A DNA stretch of 64,000 bases from Pokkaliibacter sp046614695 (GCF_046614695.1 NZ_JBKKHQ010000001.1:186001-250000), one strand, 5' to 3'. Shown: positions 26,175 through 34,484, counted from the first letter of the stretch. Program-made: numbers and translations. The notes: a model not told the origin generated them from the sequence alone.

Positions 26175-26750
26175 ATGTCACACGCCAAGAAAATACTCAT
26201 TATTTGTGGTGACTTTGTCGAAGACTACGAGTTGATGGTGCCCTTTCAGGCATTACAGGCTATGGGCTACAGCGTTGATGCCGTCTGCCCGGATAAAGCC
26301 GCGGGCGAACAAATCAAGACAGCCATCCATGATTTCGAAGGTGACCAGACTTACTCTGAAAAGCCCGGCCATAACTTCACCCTGAACGCGACCTTCAAGG
26401 ATACTGACCCAGGTTCCTATGATGCGCTGTGCTTGCCTGGTGGGCGTGCGCCTGAATATCTGCGCAAGCACAAGTCTGTGATGGAGTTCATCCAGCACTT
26501 TATTGATGCTGACAAGCCTATTGCTGCCATCTGTCATGGTGCACAGCTGCTCTCTCCAACCTCTGCGCTTAAAGGCAAGAAGGTGTCTGCCTATCCGGCC
26601 TGTTCCGCGGAAGTGACCCTGGCCGGCGGAGTCTTTGCTGACATTGAAGTGACTGAGGCTATTACTGACGGTAATCTCGTGACGGCGCCAGCCTGGCCTG
26701 CTCATCCTGAATGGTTGCGTCAATTCCATCAATTGCTGCAAAAAATCTGA
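26175..26750 (+). CDS. DJ-1/PfpI family protein
   Basis: A 191-aa protein of the DJ-1/PfpI superfamily. The nucleophile elbow is IAAICHGAQLLSPTSALKGKKVSAYPACSAEV, with the reactive cysteine before His. The early acidic residue is in CGDFVEDYELMVPFQAL. The YDALCLPGGRAPEYLR segment is also typical. Family members are glyoxalases, chaperones or deglycases; which applies here cannot be told. AAGGAG precedes the ATG. It stands alone between two short intergenic regions. Confidence 0.88.
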   Translation: MSHAKKILIICGDFVEDYELMVPFQALQAMGYSVDAVCPDKAAGEQIKTAIHDFEGDQTYSEKPGHNFTLNATFKDTDPGSYDALCLPGGRAPEYLRKHKSVMEFIQHFIDADKPIAAICHGAQLLSPTSALKGKKVSAYPACSAEVTLAGGVFADIEVTEAITDGNLVTAPAWPAHPEWLRQFHQLLQKI

Positions 26751-26788
26751 AGCTGAATCGTTTCACCTGAAGTATTCGCTTCCAATAA

Positions 26789-26840
26789 CAGAGTGGTGAG
26801 TAAAGTAAGAAGCCTTGTTTTAGACAAGTTCACCGCTCTG
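26789..26840 (+). terminator. Long hairpin after the DJ-1 gene, weak terminator candidate
   Basis: CAGAGTGGTGA (26789) pairs with TCACCGCTCTG (26830), 11 bp with one G:T. Inside it CTTGT / ACAAG forms a second small hairpin. It lies 39 bp after the stop and is followed only by TTTCG, so termination is not certain. The rest of 26841-27045 is promoter-like AT-rich DNA with the dyad at 26893. Confidence 0.45.
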
Positions 26841-26892
26841 TTTCGTACATCTGACGTATGCAACCAACGCTAAACCTGCATGTCGACAAAAT

Positions 26893-26908
26893 CGGTACTT
26901 TAGTACTT
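26893..26908. promoter_or_regulatory. Dyad resembling the exaC/response-regulator intergenic site
   Basis: CGGTACTTTAGTACTT matches 13 of 16 positions of CAGTACTTTGGTACTG, the minus-strand reading of the perfect dyad at 33177-33192. It is about 140 bp upstream of the pseudouridine synthase start. A shared binding protein is a guess. Confidence 0.3.
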
Positions 26909-27045
26909 TTATGACTATCTCCCGATAAACGTTAATGCAAATCAATCCGTTAGCGAAGTATTGAGTCACTCTCACGCCATCATCAGCGTCTTGCTTGGGG
27001 CCGTACCTGAACTTTGTTAGCTTATGCTGATTGTTGGAGACCTAC

Positions 27046-27759
27046 ATGTACCATTTGCTTGTTGATACACAGGATTTCCTCCTGGTTAACAAATGCCCAG
27101 GCATTAATTTTCACAGTGAAGATGAAGCCGGACTGGCGGCGGCTATTAAAGCTGACCTGAAACTGGATTCGTTGTACCCCGTTCACCGTCTGGATAAGGT
27201 GACCTCAGGGCTGGTACTTTTTGGGAAGACGCTGGAGTTCACCCAAAGCATCGGCATTCAGTTTGAAACTCATCAGATCAAAAAACTCTATGTCGCCCTC
27301 TCAGATAAGCGTCCCAGCAAGAAACAGGGGTGGATCAAGGGCGATATGGTGAAAGCACGTCGTGGCGCGTGGAAACTGACGCCGACCATGAAACACCCGG
27401 CGATTACCCAGTTCTCCAGTATTAACGTCCGCGCGGGCCTGCGCAGCTTTTTTCTTTTCCCCCATACCGGAAAAACCCATCAGTTGCGCGTCGCCATGAA
27501 AAGTCTGGCGGCGCCGATTATTGGCGACCCGCTCTACAACGCTCAAAACGCGGTGAATACTGACCGGGCCTATCTTCATGCGGCGGCACTGCAGTTTCGC
27601 TGGGGAGGCAAGCCCCATGCGTTTGTCCTCTGGCCGGAAGAAGGACAGCTGTTCAATACCATTCCCTGGCAACAACTGGTGATCAGTAATCATCAGCCCT
27701 GGATGAACTGGGTACTGGAAGCCAGCGAGTTAAAACTGCCCTGCACCCAGGCTGCCTGA
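27046..27759 (+). CDS. RluA-family pseudouridine synthase
   Basis: A 237-aa enzyme that isomerises uridine to pseudouridine in RNA. It has the catalytic motif PVHRLDKVTSGLVLFGKT (the Asp of HRLD), the KLYVALSDKRP segment, and HTGKTHQLRVAMKSLAAPIIGDPLYN. No S4 domain is present, so it is a short RluA-type protein. The target position cannot be read from sequence. The ATG at 27046 follows TTGGAGACC with good spacing; a TTG at 27031 opens the frame but is not needed. Confidence 0.88.
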   Translation: MYHLLVDTQDFLLVNKCPGINFHSEDEAGLAAAIKADLKLDSLYPVHRLDKVTSGLVLFGKTLEFTQSIGIQFETHQIKKLYVALSDKRPSKKQGWIKGDMVKARRGAWKLTPTMKHPAITQFSSINVRAGLRSFFLFPHTGKTHQLRVAMKSLAAPIIGDPLYNAQNAVNTDRAYLHAAALQFRWGGKPHAFVLWPEEGQLFNTIPWQQLVISNHQPWMNWVLEASELKLPCTQAA

Positions 27760-27790
27760 CGCTCACTGTCGTTACACACCTCATTTAAAG

Positions 27791-27808
27791 AAGCCCCGTT
27801 TGGGGCTT
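27791..27808 (+). terminator. Terminator after the pseudouridine synthase gene
   Basis: The stem AAGCCCC / GGGGCTT has a 4-base loop and is followed by TTTTTGT. It lies 31 bp past the stop. Confidence 0.92.
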
Positions 27809-27937
27809 TTTTGTATTCTCGTTACACTACCTTTTTAAAGCACTGCCGTGAGCATTCACGGTTCGCTTAACCTGTAGTGTTGGCACTTCGATGTCGTCTA
27901 GCCCTCAATTCATGGGCAATGGAGCGTGAAATTCCTT

Positions 27938-28264
27938 ATGGCAAAACGAGACTCTACTCTGGTCTATTCCACTGATTCTGGTCGTATCAAGGAAGAAAAA
28001 GAGGCGCCCAGCCGCCCTAAAGGTGATGGCATTGTTCGGATTCGGCGTGAAACGAGCGGTCGCAAAGGTAAAGGGGTGACCACCGTCTCTGGTATTGATC
28101 TGGATGATGCCGCGCTTAAGTTACTGACTGCCGAGCTTAAGAAAAAGTGCGGTACCGGCGGCTCGGTGAAAGACGGCGTTATCGAGATTCAGGGTGACAA
28201 CCGGGATCTGATCAAAGGCTTGCTTGAGGCTAAAGGTTTCACCGTCAAACTCGCCGGTGGCTAA
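27938..28264 (+). CDS. yciH: SUI1-family translation factor YciH
   Basis: A 108-aa homologue of eukaryotic eIF1. MAKRDSTLVYSTDSGRI resembles the E. coli YciH start. The SUI1 core is GIVRIRRETSGRKGKGVTTVSGI, LKKKCGTGGSVKDGVIEIQGDNRDLIKGLLEAKGF. In E. coli YciH influences start-codon and initiator-tRNA fidelity and is linked to stress. A GTG at 27926 is an alternative start. Confidence 0.93.
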   Translation: MAKRDSTLVYSTDSGRIKEEKEAPSRPKGDGIVRIRRETSGRKGKGVTTVSGIDLDDAALKLLTAELKKKCGTGGSVKDGVIEIQGDNRDLIKGLLEAKGFTVKLAGG

Positions 28265-28330
28265 TCCTGTATTTGTCTTTTGTGCCGGATAGCTCCACAT
28301 CCATCTTTTGTTTTATGTGAAGGGATGACT

Positions 28331-29014
28331 ATGCACTTTGACCCGCAAGAACCCGGTAACGGTGGCCTTCCTCATGACCCGTTCAAAGGGCTGATTGTAC
28401 CCCGACCCATTGGCTGGATTAGTACGCTCAATACCAAGGGCCAGGTGAATCTCGCTCCCTACAGCGCATTCAATATGGTCGGCTACAATCCCAACGTGGT
28501 CATGTTCTCCAGCGCTGGTCGTAAAGACACCCTGAAGAATATTGAGGCCACGGGTGAGTTTGTCTGTAACCTCGCAACCTATGAACTGCGTGATGCTGTC
28601 TCCGATAGCTCAGTTCCGGTGGATCATGGTGTCGATGAAATGACCCTGACTGGCCTGACTGCCGCACCTTCGGTCAAGGTAAAGCCACCGCGCGTGGCAG
28701 AGTCACCGGCGGCGCTGGAGTGTAAATATCTGGCGACCATTCCAGTTCCACGCTCTGATGGCGCAGAGCCCAGTGACTTTATGGTGCTGGGCGAAGTGGT
28801 GGGTGTGTATATCGATGAGCGCGTTCTGACGGATGGCAAGGTCGATATCGCCAAGCTAAAACCCCTGACACGTCTGGGTTATATGGATTATGCGGTTGTC
28901 GACACCGTATTCTCCATGGATCGCCCAAAGGCGACGCCTGACGGCCTTACTTATATTTCCTACCGATCACCAGGAATCACTGCATGGAATTTAATAACCA
29001 TCAGCTTCACATGA
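28331..29014 (+). CDS. Flavin reductase-like FMN-binding split-barrel protein
   Basis: A 227-aa protein of the flavin reductase/DIM6-NTAB group. It contains FKGLIVPRPIGWISTLNTKGQVNLAPYSAFNMVGYNPNVVMFSS, the FMN-binding GRKDTLKNIEATGEFVCNL segment, and C-terminal LKPLTRLGYMDYAVVDTVFSM. The ATG at 28331 has GAAGGG at six bases; the ATG at 28325 is too close to that site. The reductant and partner are unknown. Its 3' end overlaps the start of the acyl-CoA thioesterase gene by 31 bases, implying translational coupling. Confidence 0.85.
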   Translation: MHFDPQEPGNGGLPHDPFKGLIVPRPIGWISTLNTKGQVNLAPYSAFNMVGYNPNVVMFSSAGRKDTLKNIEATGEFVCNLATYELRDAVSDSSVPVDHGVDEMTLTGLTAAPSVKVKPPRVAESPAALECKYLATIPVPRSDGAEPSDFMVLGEVVGVYIDERVLTDGKVDIAKLKPLTRLGYMDYAVVDTVFSMDRPKATPDGLTYISYRSPGITAWNLITISFT

Positions 29015-29478
29015 CGGTCTTGATGACACCTGACATGGCCAATTTTTCCGGCAATGTTCACGGTGGCACGATTCTCAAATACCTTGATGAAGTCGCTTAC
29101 GCCTGTGCCAGCCGTTATGCCGGACGTTATGTCGTCACGCTGAGCGTTGATCAGGTCACTTTTCGCCAGCCAATTTATGTGGGTGAGCTGGTGACCTTTC
29201 TTGCCTCGGTGAATTTCACCGGCAACACCTCAATGGAAATTGGTATCAAGGTTATCACCGAGAATATTCGCGAGAAGCTGGTGCGGCACACCAATAGCTG
29301 TTACTTCACGATGGTGGCTTTGGACGATGACAAAAAGCCAGCGCAGGTGCCGGTATTTGAGCCGCAGACGGAAGAAGAGAAGCAACGCTTTGAGGCCGCC
29401 AAGATGCGCCGACAGCTTCGTCGCGATCTGGATGAACAGCATCAAAGCATTAAAAATGCGGCGATACTTTCGACCTGA
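28984..29478 (+). CDS. Acyl-CoA thioesterase (hotdog fold, YciA/BACH type)
   Basis: A 164-aa hotdog-fold protein. Key segments are PDMANFSGNVHGGTILKYLDEVAYACASRYAGRYVVTLSVDQVTFRQPIYVGELV with the catalytic Asp after HGG. It is followed by NTSMEIGIKV and CYFTMVALDDDKKPAQVP. The tail is charged and helical. It hydrolyses acyl-CoA thioesters; chain-length preference cannot be predicted. AGGA precedes the ATG inside the upstream gene. Confidence 0.9.
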   Translation: MEFNNHQLHMTVLMTPDMANFSGNVHGGTILKYLDEVAYACASRYAGRYVVTLSVDQVTFRQPIYVGELVTFLASVNFTGNTSMEIGIKVITENIREKLVRHTNSCYFTMVALDDDKKPAQVPVFEPQTEEEKQRFEAAKMRRQLRRDLDEQHQSIKNAAILST

Positions 29479-29500
29479 CACTGAGCTGCTCCGAAAAAAT

Positions 29501-29522
29501 AAGGGCTGAATTTTCAGCCCTT
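29501..29522. terminator. Bidirectional terminator between thioesterase and XRE regulator genes
   Basis: The 9-bp perfect stem AAGGGCTGA / TCAGCCCTT has a 4-base loop with A-run on the left and TTTTATTT on the right, between converging genes. Confidence 0.92.
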
Positions 29523-29549
29523 TTTATTTGTCCCTACCGCAGAGAGCAA

Positions 29550-30125
29550 TCACGAAGCGGGGTAATGAATCACGTTATGGAACACGGCCGAGCCTGCGGT
29601 CTGGTTCCGGTACCCATGCTCGCTGTCCGCCCCGAAACGAATGGCTTCTCCTTTCTCGATGGGTTGCCATAATCCGTTCACTAACACCTCAACTGTTCCC
29701 TCGATACAGATCACATGCTCAACCACACCTTCGCGATGAGCAATAGAGACATGTTCTGCCCCAGGCTCAAGCTCAATCACAAAGAACTCGAAACCCATCT
29801 GCGGATCAAATGGAAACAGCGTTTTGGCTGTCATGCCGATTCGTTGTTCACCGAAACTGCTGCCCGCAACTTTGATGACTTCCGCCGTTTCGCTCTGCTG
29901 GTTATCCAGCAGGGTCGATAGGCTGACATTGAATCCTGAAGCAATCTTCCAGAGCGTCACCATCGTCGGGCTGGATTCACCGCGTTCGATTTGCCCCAGC
30001 ATTGCCTTACTTACGCCGGTTGCTGCAGCTGTTTTATCAAGACTCCAGCCCTGCTCCTGACGCAGAACTTTAAGTCGGCTGGCAATAAGACCCGTGAGAT
30101 CTTCCAGAGGCGTCAGATAAGCCAT
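29550..30125 (-). CDS. XRE-cupin transcriptional regulator
   Basis: A 191-aa regulator with an N-terminal helix-turn-helix (IASRLKVLRQEQGWSLDKTAAATGVSKAMLGQIERGESSPTMVTLWKIASGF) and a C-terminal cupin domain (EPGAEHVSIAHREGVVEHVICIEGTVEVLVNGLWQPIEKGEAIRFGADSEHGY). The cupin presumably binds a small ligand. The ATG at 30125 follows AAAGGAA; the longer frame to 30167 would cover the operator. It diverges from benE, and the intergenic region carries two related dyads. It most likely represses benE and itself. Confidence 0.9.
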   Translation of the reverse strand: MAYLTPLEDLTGLIASRLKVLRQEQGWSLDKTAAATGVSKAMLGQIERGESSPTMVTLWKIASGFNVSLSTLLDNQQSETAEVIKVAGSSFGEQRIGMTAKTLFPFDPQMGFEFFVIELEPGAEHVSIAHREGVVEHVICIEGTVEVLVNGLWQPIEKGEAIRFGADSEHGYRNQTAGSAVFHNVIHYPAS

Positions 30126-30157
30126 GAGTTTCCTTTCTAGTTGAGGCATCGCAGCCG

Positions 30158-30177
30158 TTGTGCGCAATAACGCACAA
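30158..30177. promoter_or_regulatory. Operator-like dyad O1 (XRE-cupin / benE)
   Basis: TTGTGCG and CGCACAA form a perfect 7-bp inverted repeat with a 6-base spacer. It is 33 bp upstream of the regulator start, and a second version follows 38 bp later. Confidence 0.65.
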
Positions 30178-30195
30178 TGCTAAAGTCGCTGCACG

Positions 30196-30215
30196 TTGTG
30201 CGCTATAGCGTACAG
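30196..30215. promoter_or_regulatory. Operator-like dyad O2 (XRE-cupin / benE)
   Basis: TTGTGCG-CTATAG-CGTACAG repeats the O1 left half exactly and its right half with two changes. It ends 25 bp before the benE ATG, where binding would block transcription or start of benE. Confidence 0.6.
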
Positions 30216-30240
30216 GTTAGCTAAATACAGGAGCGCCGTC

Positions 30241-31398
30241 ATGCGCCAGCTTTCACTTTCTCCTATCGTGGCCGGATTCATCGCCGTGCTGGTGGGCTTT
30301 AGCAGTTCTGCCGTATTGATATTTCAGGCCGCAAGCGCGGCAGGTGCCAATGCCGAACAAACGACCACCTGGCTGATGGCGCTGGGCCTTGGCACTGCCC
30401 TGACCTCCTTTGGACTTTCCTGGTGGTATAAGGCGCCCGTGCTAACGGCCTGGTCTACGCCCGGTGCGGCCTTATTGGTCAGCGCCCTTAGCGGCTACTC
30501 CATGAATGTGGCTGTAGGGGCTTTTATCGTGAGTTCAATACTCATCGTTTTATGCGGTGTTACTGGCCTTTTCGAGCGGTTGATGAAGCACATTCCCAAA
30601 GCGCTGTCAGGGGCGATGCTGGCTGGCGTTTTGTTTCACTTTGGCCTCAATGTCTTCACGCAAATGCAGGACCACCAGCTGCTGATTGGCCTGATGCTGC
30701 TGGCATACCTCTTCGGTAAAGCCTTGCTGCCACGTTACGCGATTCTGCTAGTGCTGGTGGTTGGCTGTGCCTACGCCGGTGTTAACGGGCAAATGCACAT
30801 GGAAGACTTAACCTTCGCCTTTACCCTACCCTCGGCTGTCATGCCGGATTTCTCTCTCTCCGCCATTATTGGTGTGTCATTGCCGCTGTTTATCGTGACC
30901 ATGGCTTCACAGAACCTGCCAGGGGTCGCGGTGATTCGGGCGAACCAATATGACACGCCGATTTCACCACTGATTACCTGGACCGGACTTGCATCACTGG
31001 TGTTGGCTCCTTTCGGTGGTTTTGCCCTGAATCTTGCTGCGATTACCGCCGCAATCTGCAGTGGTCCTGAAGCACATCCGGATACCAAACAACGCTACCA
31101 GGCACCCATGTGGGCAGGCGTTTTCTATTTGATCACGGCCCTGCTGGCCTCCACTGTGGTCAGTCTTTTTAGCGCCTTTCCTCAGGCGCTGATTATGGCA
31201 CTGGCGGGCATTGCGCTCTTCTCAACCATTGGCAATAGCTTATCGGCGGCGCTGTCTGAGCCGAGTGAGCGTGAAGCGGCGCTGGTTACCTTCCTGATTA
31301 CCGCCTCAGGCTTGACGCTCTGGAGTGTTGGGGCCGCTTTCTGGGGACTGGTCGGTGGTTTGCTGGTCACGCTGATTCTCAGCATCAAACGCCAGTAG
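30241..31398 (+). CDS. benE: BenE-family benzoate/H+ symporter-like transporter
   Basis: A 385-aa membrane protein with about 12 helices. It starts RQLSLSPIVAGFIAVLVGFSSSAVLIFQAA and contains the family segments TPGAALL, LPLFIVTMASQNLPGVAVIRANQYDTP and FGGFALNLAAITAAICSGPEAHPD. These mark the BenE family of proton-coupled aromatic acid carriers. No benzoate catabolic genes are next to it, so the real substrate is open. GGAG lies upstream of the ATG at 30241. Confidence 0.88.
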   Translation: MRQLSLSPIVAGFIAVLVGFSSSAVLIFQAASAAGANAEQTTTWLMALGLGTALTSFGLSWWYKAPVLTAWSTPGAALLVSALSGYSMNVAVGAFIVSSILIVLCGVTGLFERLMKHIPKALSGAMLAGVLFHFGLNVFTQMQDHQLLIGLMLLAYLFGKALLPRYAILLVLVVGCAYAGVNGQMHMEDLTFAFTLPSAVMPDFSLSAIIGVSLPLFIVTMASQNLPGVAVIRANQYDTPISPLITWTGLASLVLAPFGGFALNLAAITAAICSGPEAHPDTKQRYQAPMWAGVFYLITALLASTVVSLFSAFPQALIMALAGIALFSTIGNSLSAALSEPSEREAALVTFLITASGLTLWSVGAAFWGLVGGLLVTLILSIKRQ

Positions 31399-31418
31399 AG
31401 GTTTTCGGAATGAAAAAA

Positions 31419-31440
31419 ACGGCGAGTGGGGGCTCGCCGT
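31419..31440 (-). terminator. Hairpin between benE and the aldehyde dehydrogenase gene
   Basis: The stem ACGGCGAG / CTCGCCGT has a 6-base loop. The T-run (TTTTTTT) is on the minus strand, so it would act on transcripts leaving the aldehyde dehydrogenase gene. On the plus strand, after benE, no T-run follows. Confidence 0.6.
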
Positions 31441-31493
31441 TGCCTTAGGAGTAGCAGCAGAAAAAGCGTTGGAGAACGCAAGAGTGATAAAAA

Positions 31494-31522
31494 TTCCGGG
31501 CGGGAGCGTTCCCGGCCCGGAA
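31494..31522 (-). terminator. Terminator of the aldehyde dehydrogenase gene
   Basis: TTCCGGGC / GCCCGGAA forms an 8-bp stem, with a further GGGA/TCCC pairing inside the loop. On the minus strand TTTTTATC follows. It is 11 bp past the stop at 31533. Confidence 0.85.
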
Positions 31523-31532
31523 GAGGGCCTAC

Positions 31533-33053
31533 TTAAAAGAAGCCCAAGGGGTTGATGTCGTAGCTGATCAGCAGGTTTTTGGTTTGCTGATAGTGATCCA
31601 GCATCATTTTGTGGGTCTCACGACCGATACCAGATTTTTTGTAGCCGCCAAAGGCCGCATGGGCTGGATACATGTGATAGCAGTTGGTCCAGACACGGCC
31701 CGCCTGAATCCCACGGCCCATGCGATAGGCTCGGTTGATATCACGCGTCCACACGCCAGCGCCCAGACCAAACTGGGTGTCATTGGCAATGGCCAGAGCC
31801 TCTTCTTCGGTTTTGAAGGTGGTGATACCGATGACAGGGCCAAAAATTTCTTCCTGGAACACCCGCATATCATTACGGCCTTTAAGCAACGTAGGCTGAA
31901 TGTAATAGCCTGTCGCCAGATCACTTTGCAGCTGCTCTACACCACCCCCCAACAGGAATTCCGCGCCTTCATTACGGGCAACTTCCATGTAAGACATGAT
32001 TTTGTCGAACTGCTGCTGAGAAGCCTGCGCCCCAACCTGGGTTTCCGTATCCAGCGGATTACCGCGTTTGATCTTGCCGGCACGCTCAATGACACGGCCG
32101 ATAAAGTCGTCGTAAATACTTTCCTGAATCAATGCGCGTGAAGGACAGGTACAGACTTCGCCTTGGTTAAAGAAGCCGAGAATCAGCCCTTCCGCCGCCT
32201 TGCTAATGAAGGCATCTTCTGCCTGCATGATGTCTTCAAAGTAAATGTTGGGTGACTTGCCGCCCAGCTCTACGGTTGAAGGAATAATGTTTTCAGCGGC
32301 GCAGCGCAGGATATGAGAGCCCACAGGCGTTGAACCTGTGAAGGCAATTTTGGCGATACGAGTGCTGGTGGCCAGCGCTTCACCTGCCTCTTTACCAAAT
32401 CCATTAACGATGTTGATGACGCCAGCAGGCAGCAAGTCTGCGACCAGCTCCATCAGCACCAGAATCGATACCGGGGTTTGTTCCGCAGGCTTCAGTACCA
32501 CGCAGTTACCTGCGGCCAGTGCTGGCGCCAGCTTCCACGCGGCCATCAGGATCGGGAAGTTCCAGGGAATAATCTGACCGACCACTCCAAGTGGCTCGTG
32601 GAAATGGTATGAGGCCGTATTCGCATCAATTTCAGCGCTGCTGCCTTCCTGTGCACGGATGCAACCTGCAAAGTAACGGAAGTGATCGACAGCCAGCGGG
32701 ATGTCCGCAGCCAGTGTTTCGCGCACGGCTTTACCGTTATCCCAGGTTTCGGCGACGGCCAGTTTTTCCAGGTTTTGCTCAAGACGGTCGGCAATTTTTA
32801 GCAGGATATTCGAGCGTTCTGCCACCGAGGTACGACCCCAGGCAGGCGCAGCTTTATGCGCTGCATCCAGCGCTTTGTTGATATCGTCAGCATCAGAGCG
32901 TGCGACTTCGCAGAAGGCTTGCCCGTTAACGGGCGAGGTGTTGGTGAAATAGCGGCTATTGACGGGAGCAGTCCACTCACCACCAATGAAGTTGTCATAA
33001 CGGCTTTTAAAAGAGACAACGGCACCCTGAGTGCCTGGCTGAGCATAGATCAT
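31533..33053 (-). CDS. exaC: NAD-dependent aldehyde dehydrogenase, ExaC/AldB type
   Basis: A 506-aa aldehyde dehydrogenase. It has LGVVGQIIPWNFPILMAAWKLAPALAAGN, the base E262 in VELGGKSPNIYF, and the catalytic cysteine C301 in FNQGEVCTCPSRALI. The second cysteine of the CTC pair and the overall length are typical of acetaldehyde dehydrogenases of the ExaC/AcoD/AldB group. GAGG precedes the ATG. It diverges from a LuxR-type response regulator gene. In Pseudomonas aeruginosa exaC lies in the ethanol oxidation region together with similar regulators, so a role in alcohol or aldehyde use is likely. Confidence 0.9.
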   Translation of the reverse strand: MIYAQPGTQGAVVSFKSRYDNFIGGEWTAPVNSRYFTNTSPVNGQAFCEVARSDADDINKALDAAHKAAPAWGRTSVAERSNILLKIADRLEQNLEKLAVAETWDNGKAVRETLAADIPLAVDHFRYFAGCIRAQEGSSAEIDANTASYHFHEPLGVVGQIIPWNFPILMAAWKLAPALAAGNCVVLKPAEQTPVSILVLMELVADLLPAGVINIVNGFGKEAGEALATSTRIAKIAFTGSTPVGSHILRCAAENIIPSTVELGGKSPNIYFEDIMQAEDAFISKAAEGLILGFFNQGEVCTCPSRALIQESIYDDFIGRVIERAGKIKRGNPLDTETQVGAQASQQQFDKIMSYMEVARNEGAEFLLGGGVEQLQSDLATGYYIQPTLLKGRNDMRVFQEEIFGPVIGITTFKTEEEALAIANDTQFGLGAGVWTRDINRAYRMGRGIQAGRVWTNCYHMYPAHAAFGGYKKSGIGRETHKMMLDHYQQTKNLLISYDINPLGFF

Positions 33054-33176
33054 GATAACGCCTCATTTTGTTGTTATTTTCAGCAGCGTCAGTCGTCATT
33101 GCTGACGTTCTGCCTGTGCTTAATGAGACTAGTTCAGGGGCTCAGGTCGCGAAATTATGCTGAGGAGTGAAATAAC

Positions 33177-33192
33177 CAGTACCAAAGTACTG
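33177..33192. promoter_or_regulatory. Perfect 16-bp dyad between exaC and the response regulator gene
   Basis: CAGTAC-CAAA-GTACTG is an exact 6-4-6 inverted repeat. It lies 124 bp upstream of the exaC start and 63 bp upstream of the regulator start. It is a natural candidate for binding of the LuxR-type regulator or another factor controlling both genes. Confidence 0.5.
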
Positions 33193-33254
33193 CTTTAATC
33201 CCGACAGAAATCTTTTTACTCTGGTCGAAATCAGTCCATTAGGCCCACTGACTC

Positions 33255-33887
33255 GTGACCCACATTCTTATTGCTGATGACCATCCCATTTTCCGTGAAG
33301 CCATGGTCAATGTTGTAACAGCCAGTCTGCCTGAGCCTAGCCTGAGTGAGGCCGCAAGCCTTGATGAAACCCTGACTCAGCTTGCAGAGAATGAGCCGGA
33401 TCTCCTGTTGCTGGACTTGCACATGCCTGGAATGGAAGGTCTTCAGGGAGTCGCCAATATTCGAAATGCCTACCCTTTCCTACCGTTGATTATTATTTCT
33501 GCCGAAGAAGAGCGGCATTTCATTTTGCAGGCCATCAGTTACGGCGCCATGGGTTATATCCCAAAATCCATGCCACGCCTGGAGATGCAGCAAGCCATTA
33601 CCCAGGTGATGAGCGGCCGTGTTTTTATTCCCACCAGTGTCATTGGCTCCACCAGTAATCACGCTTCCCAACCCAAGGCACCGAATCTTCAGGAGCTTTG
33701 CCTGACACGCAAGCAGCAGCAAGTGCTGGAGCGGATGATTCTGGGTGAGTCCAATAAGCAGATTGCGACTCGTCTGCACATTGCTGAAACCACCGTTAAG
33801 GCACATGTCTCTGCGGTCCTGAGAAAGCTGGGTGTACAAAGCCGGGTTCAGGCCATTTTATTGCTCACGGAAAATTCCAAGGCCTGA
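33255..33887 (+). CDS. LuxR/NarL-family response regulator (AgmR/ErbR-like)
   Basis: A 210-aa response regulator. The receiver domain has the acidic pair ADDH, the phosphoacceptor D54 in LLLLDLHMPGMEG and the lysine in GYIPKSM. A C-terminal LuxR helix-turn-helix follows (LTRKQQQVLERMILGESNKQIATRLHIAETTVKAHVSAVLRKLGV). The start is a GTG at 33255 with a weak binding site. Its position divergent from exaC recalls the AgmR/ErbR regulators of alcohol oxidation in Pseudomonas. No cognate kinase is adjacent, but a hybrid kinase lies 1.1 kb downstream. Confidence 0.87.
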   Translation: MTHILIADDHPIFREAMVNVVTASLPEPSLSEAASLDETLTQLAENEPDLLLLDLHMPGMEGLQGVANIRNAYPFLPLIIISAEEERHFILQAISYGAMGYIPKSMPRLEMQQAITQVMSGRVFIPTSVIGSTSNHASQPKAPNLQELCLTRKQQQVLERMILGESNKQIATRLHIAETTVKAHVSAVLRKLGVQSRVQAILLLTENSKA

Positions 33888-34172
33888 AACAGTTGGCCAC
33901 GTTTTCACACAAGCCATTACGACCTTAGACTCCCAACTTTCGCATTTGGCCCTATAAACTACACTTAGGAAAGCCGGTCTGTTTTGGCAGGTAAGCCAGA
34001 CAGGCCAGAGTTCCGGTCAATACGCGGTGACGTTCAAGATAAAAAGGAGTGCATGACTCCGGGAATCCAGAAGTCGGCTTTGACAAGAGGCTGCGCCTGA
34101 TAGCGATCTGCTATAGGAAATTCTCTGCGAACGCGACATCACCGCAAGGACTGAGTGAGAAGGAGTTCTCCC

Positions 34173-34484
34173 ATGATTCGCAGAATCCGTACTATCGCTG
34201 GTATCGCAATACTCACCACTTCCACACTGGTTATGGCGGCTACCAACGTGCCTCAAGCCCACGTGAGCACTGGTTTTGATGCCGCACTAACCACCTGGGA
34301 TATCAAGAAACAACTCTTCTGGGACGATACAGTGCCCGCATCACAGATCAGCGTTTCCACTGATGAAGGCGTCGTCACACTGAGTGGCACAGTCAGCTCA
34401 GTCGATGTTCGCGAGCGCGCTATCCGCATCGCCACGCTGGCTGATAACGTTCAACGGGTTGTGAATTCGATTAACGTCGAGTAA
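34173..34484 (+). CDS. Periplasmic BON-domain protein (OsmY-like, single domain)
   Basis: A 103-aa protein with a signal peptide (RRIRTIAGIAILTTSTLVMA) and one BON domain (WDIKKQLFWDDTVPASQISVSTDEGVVTLSGTVSSVDVRERAIRIATLADNVQRVVNSINV). BON domains are thought to bind phospholipid membranes; OsmY in E. coli has two. GAAGGAG lies seven bases before the ATG at 34173. The 285-bp region upstream (33888-34172) carries no clear terminator for the response regulator gene. Confidence 0.88.
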   Translation: MIRRIRTIAGIAILTTSTLVMAATNVPQAHVSTGFDAALTTWDIKKQLFWDDTVPASQISVSTDEGVVTLSGTVSSVDVRERAIRIATLADNVQRVVNSINVE

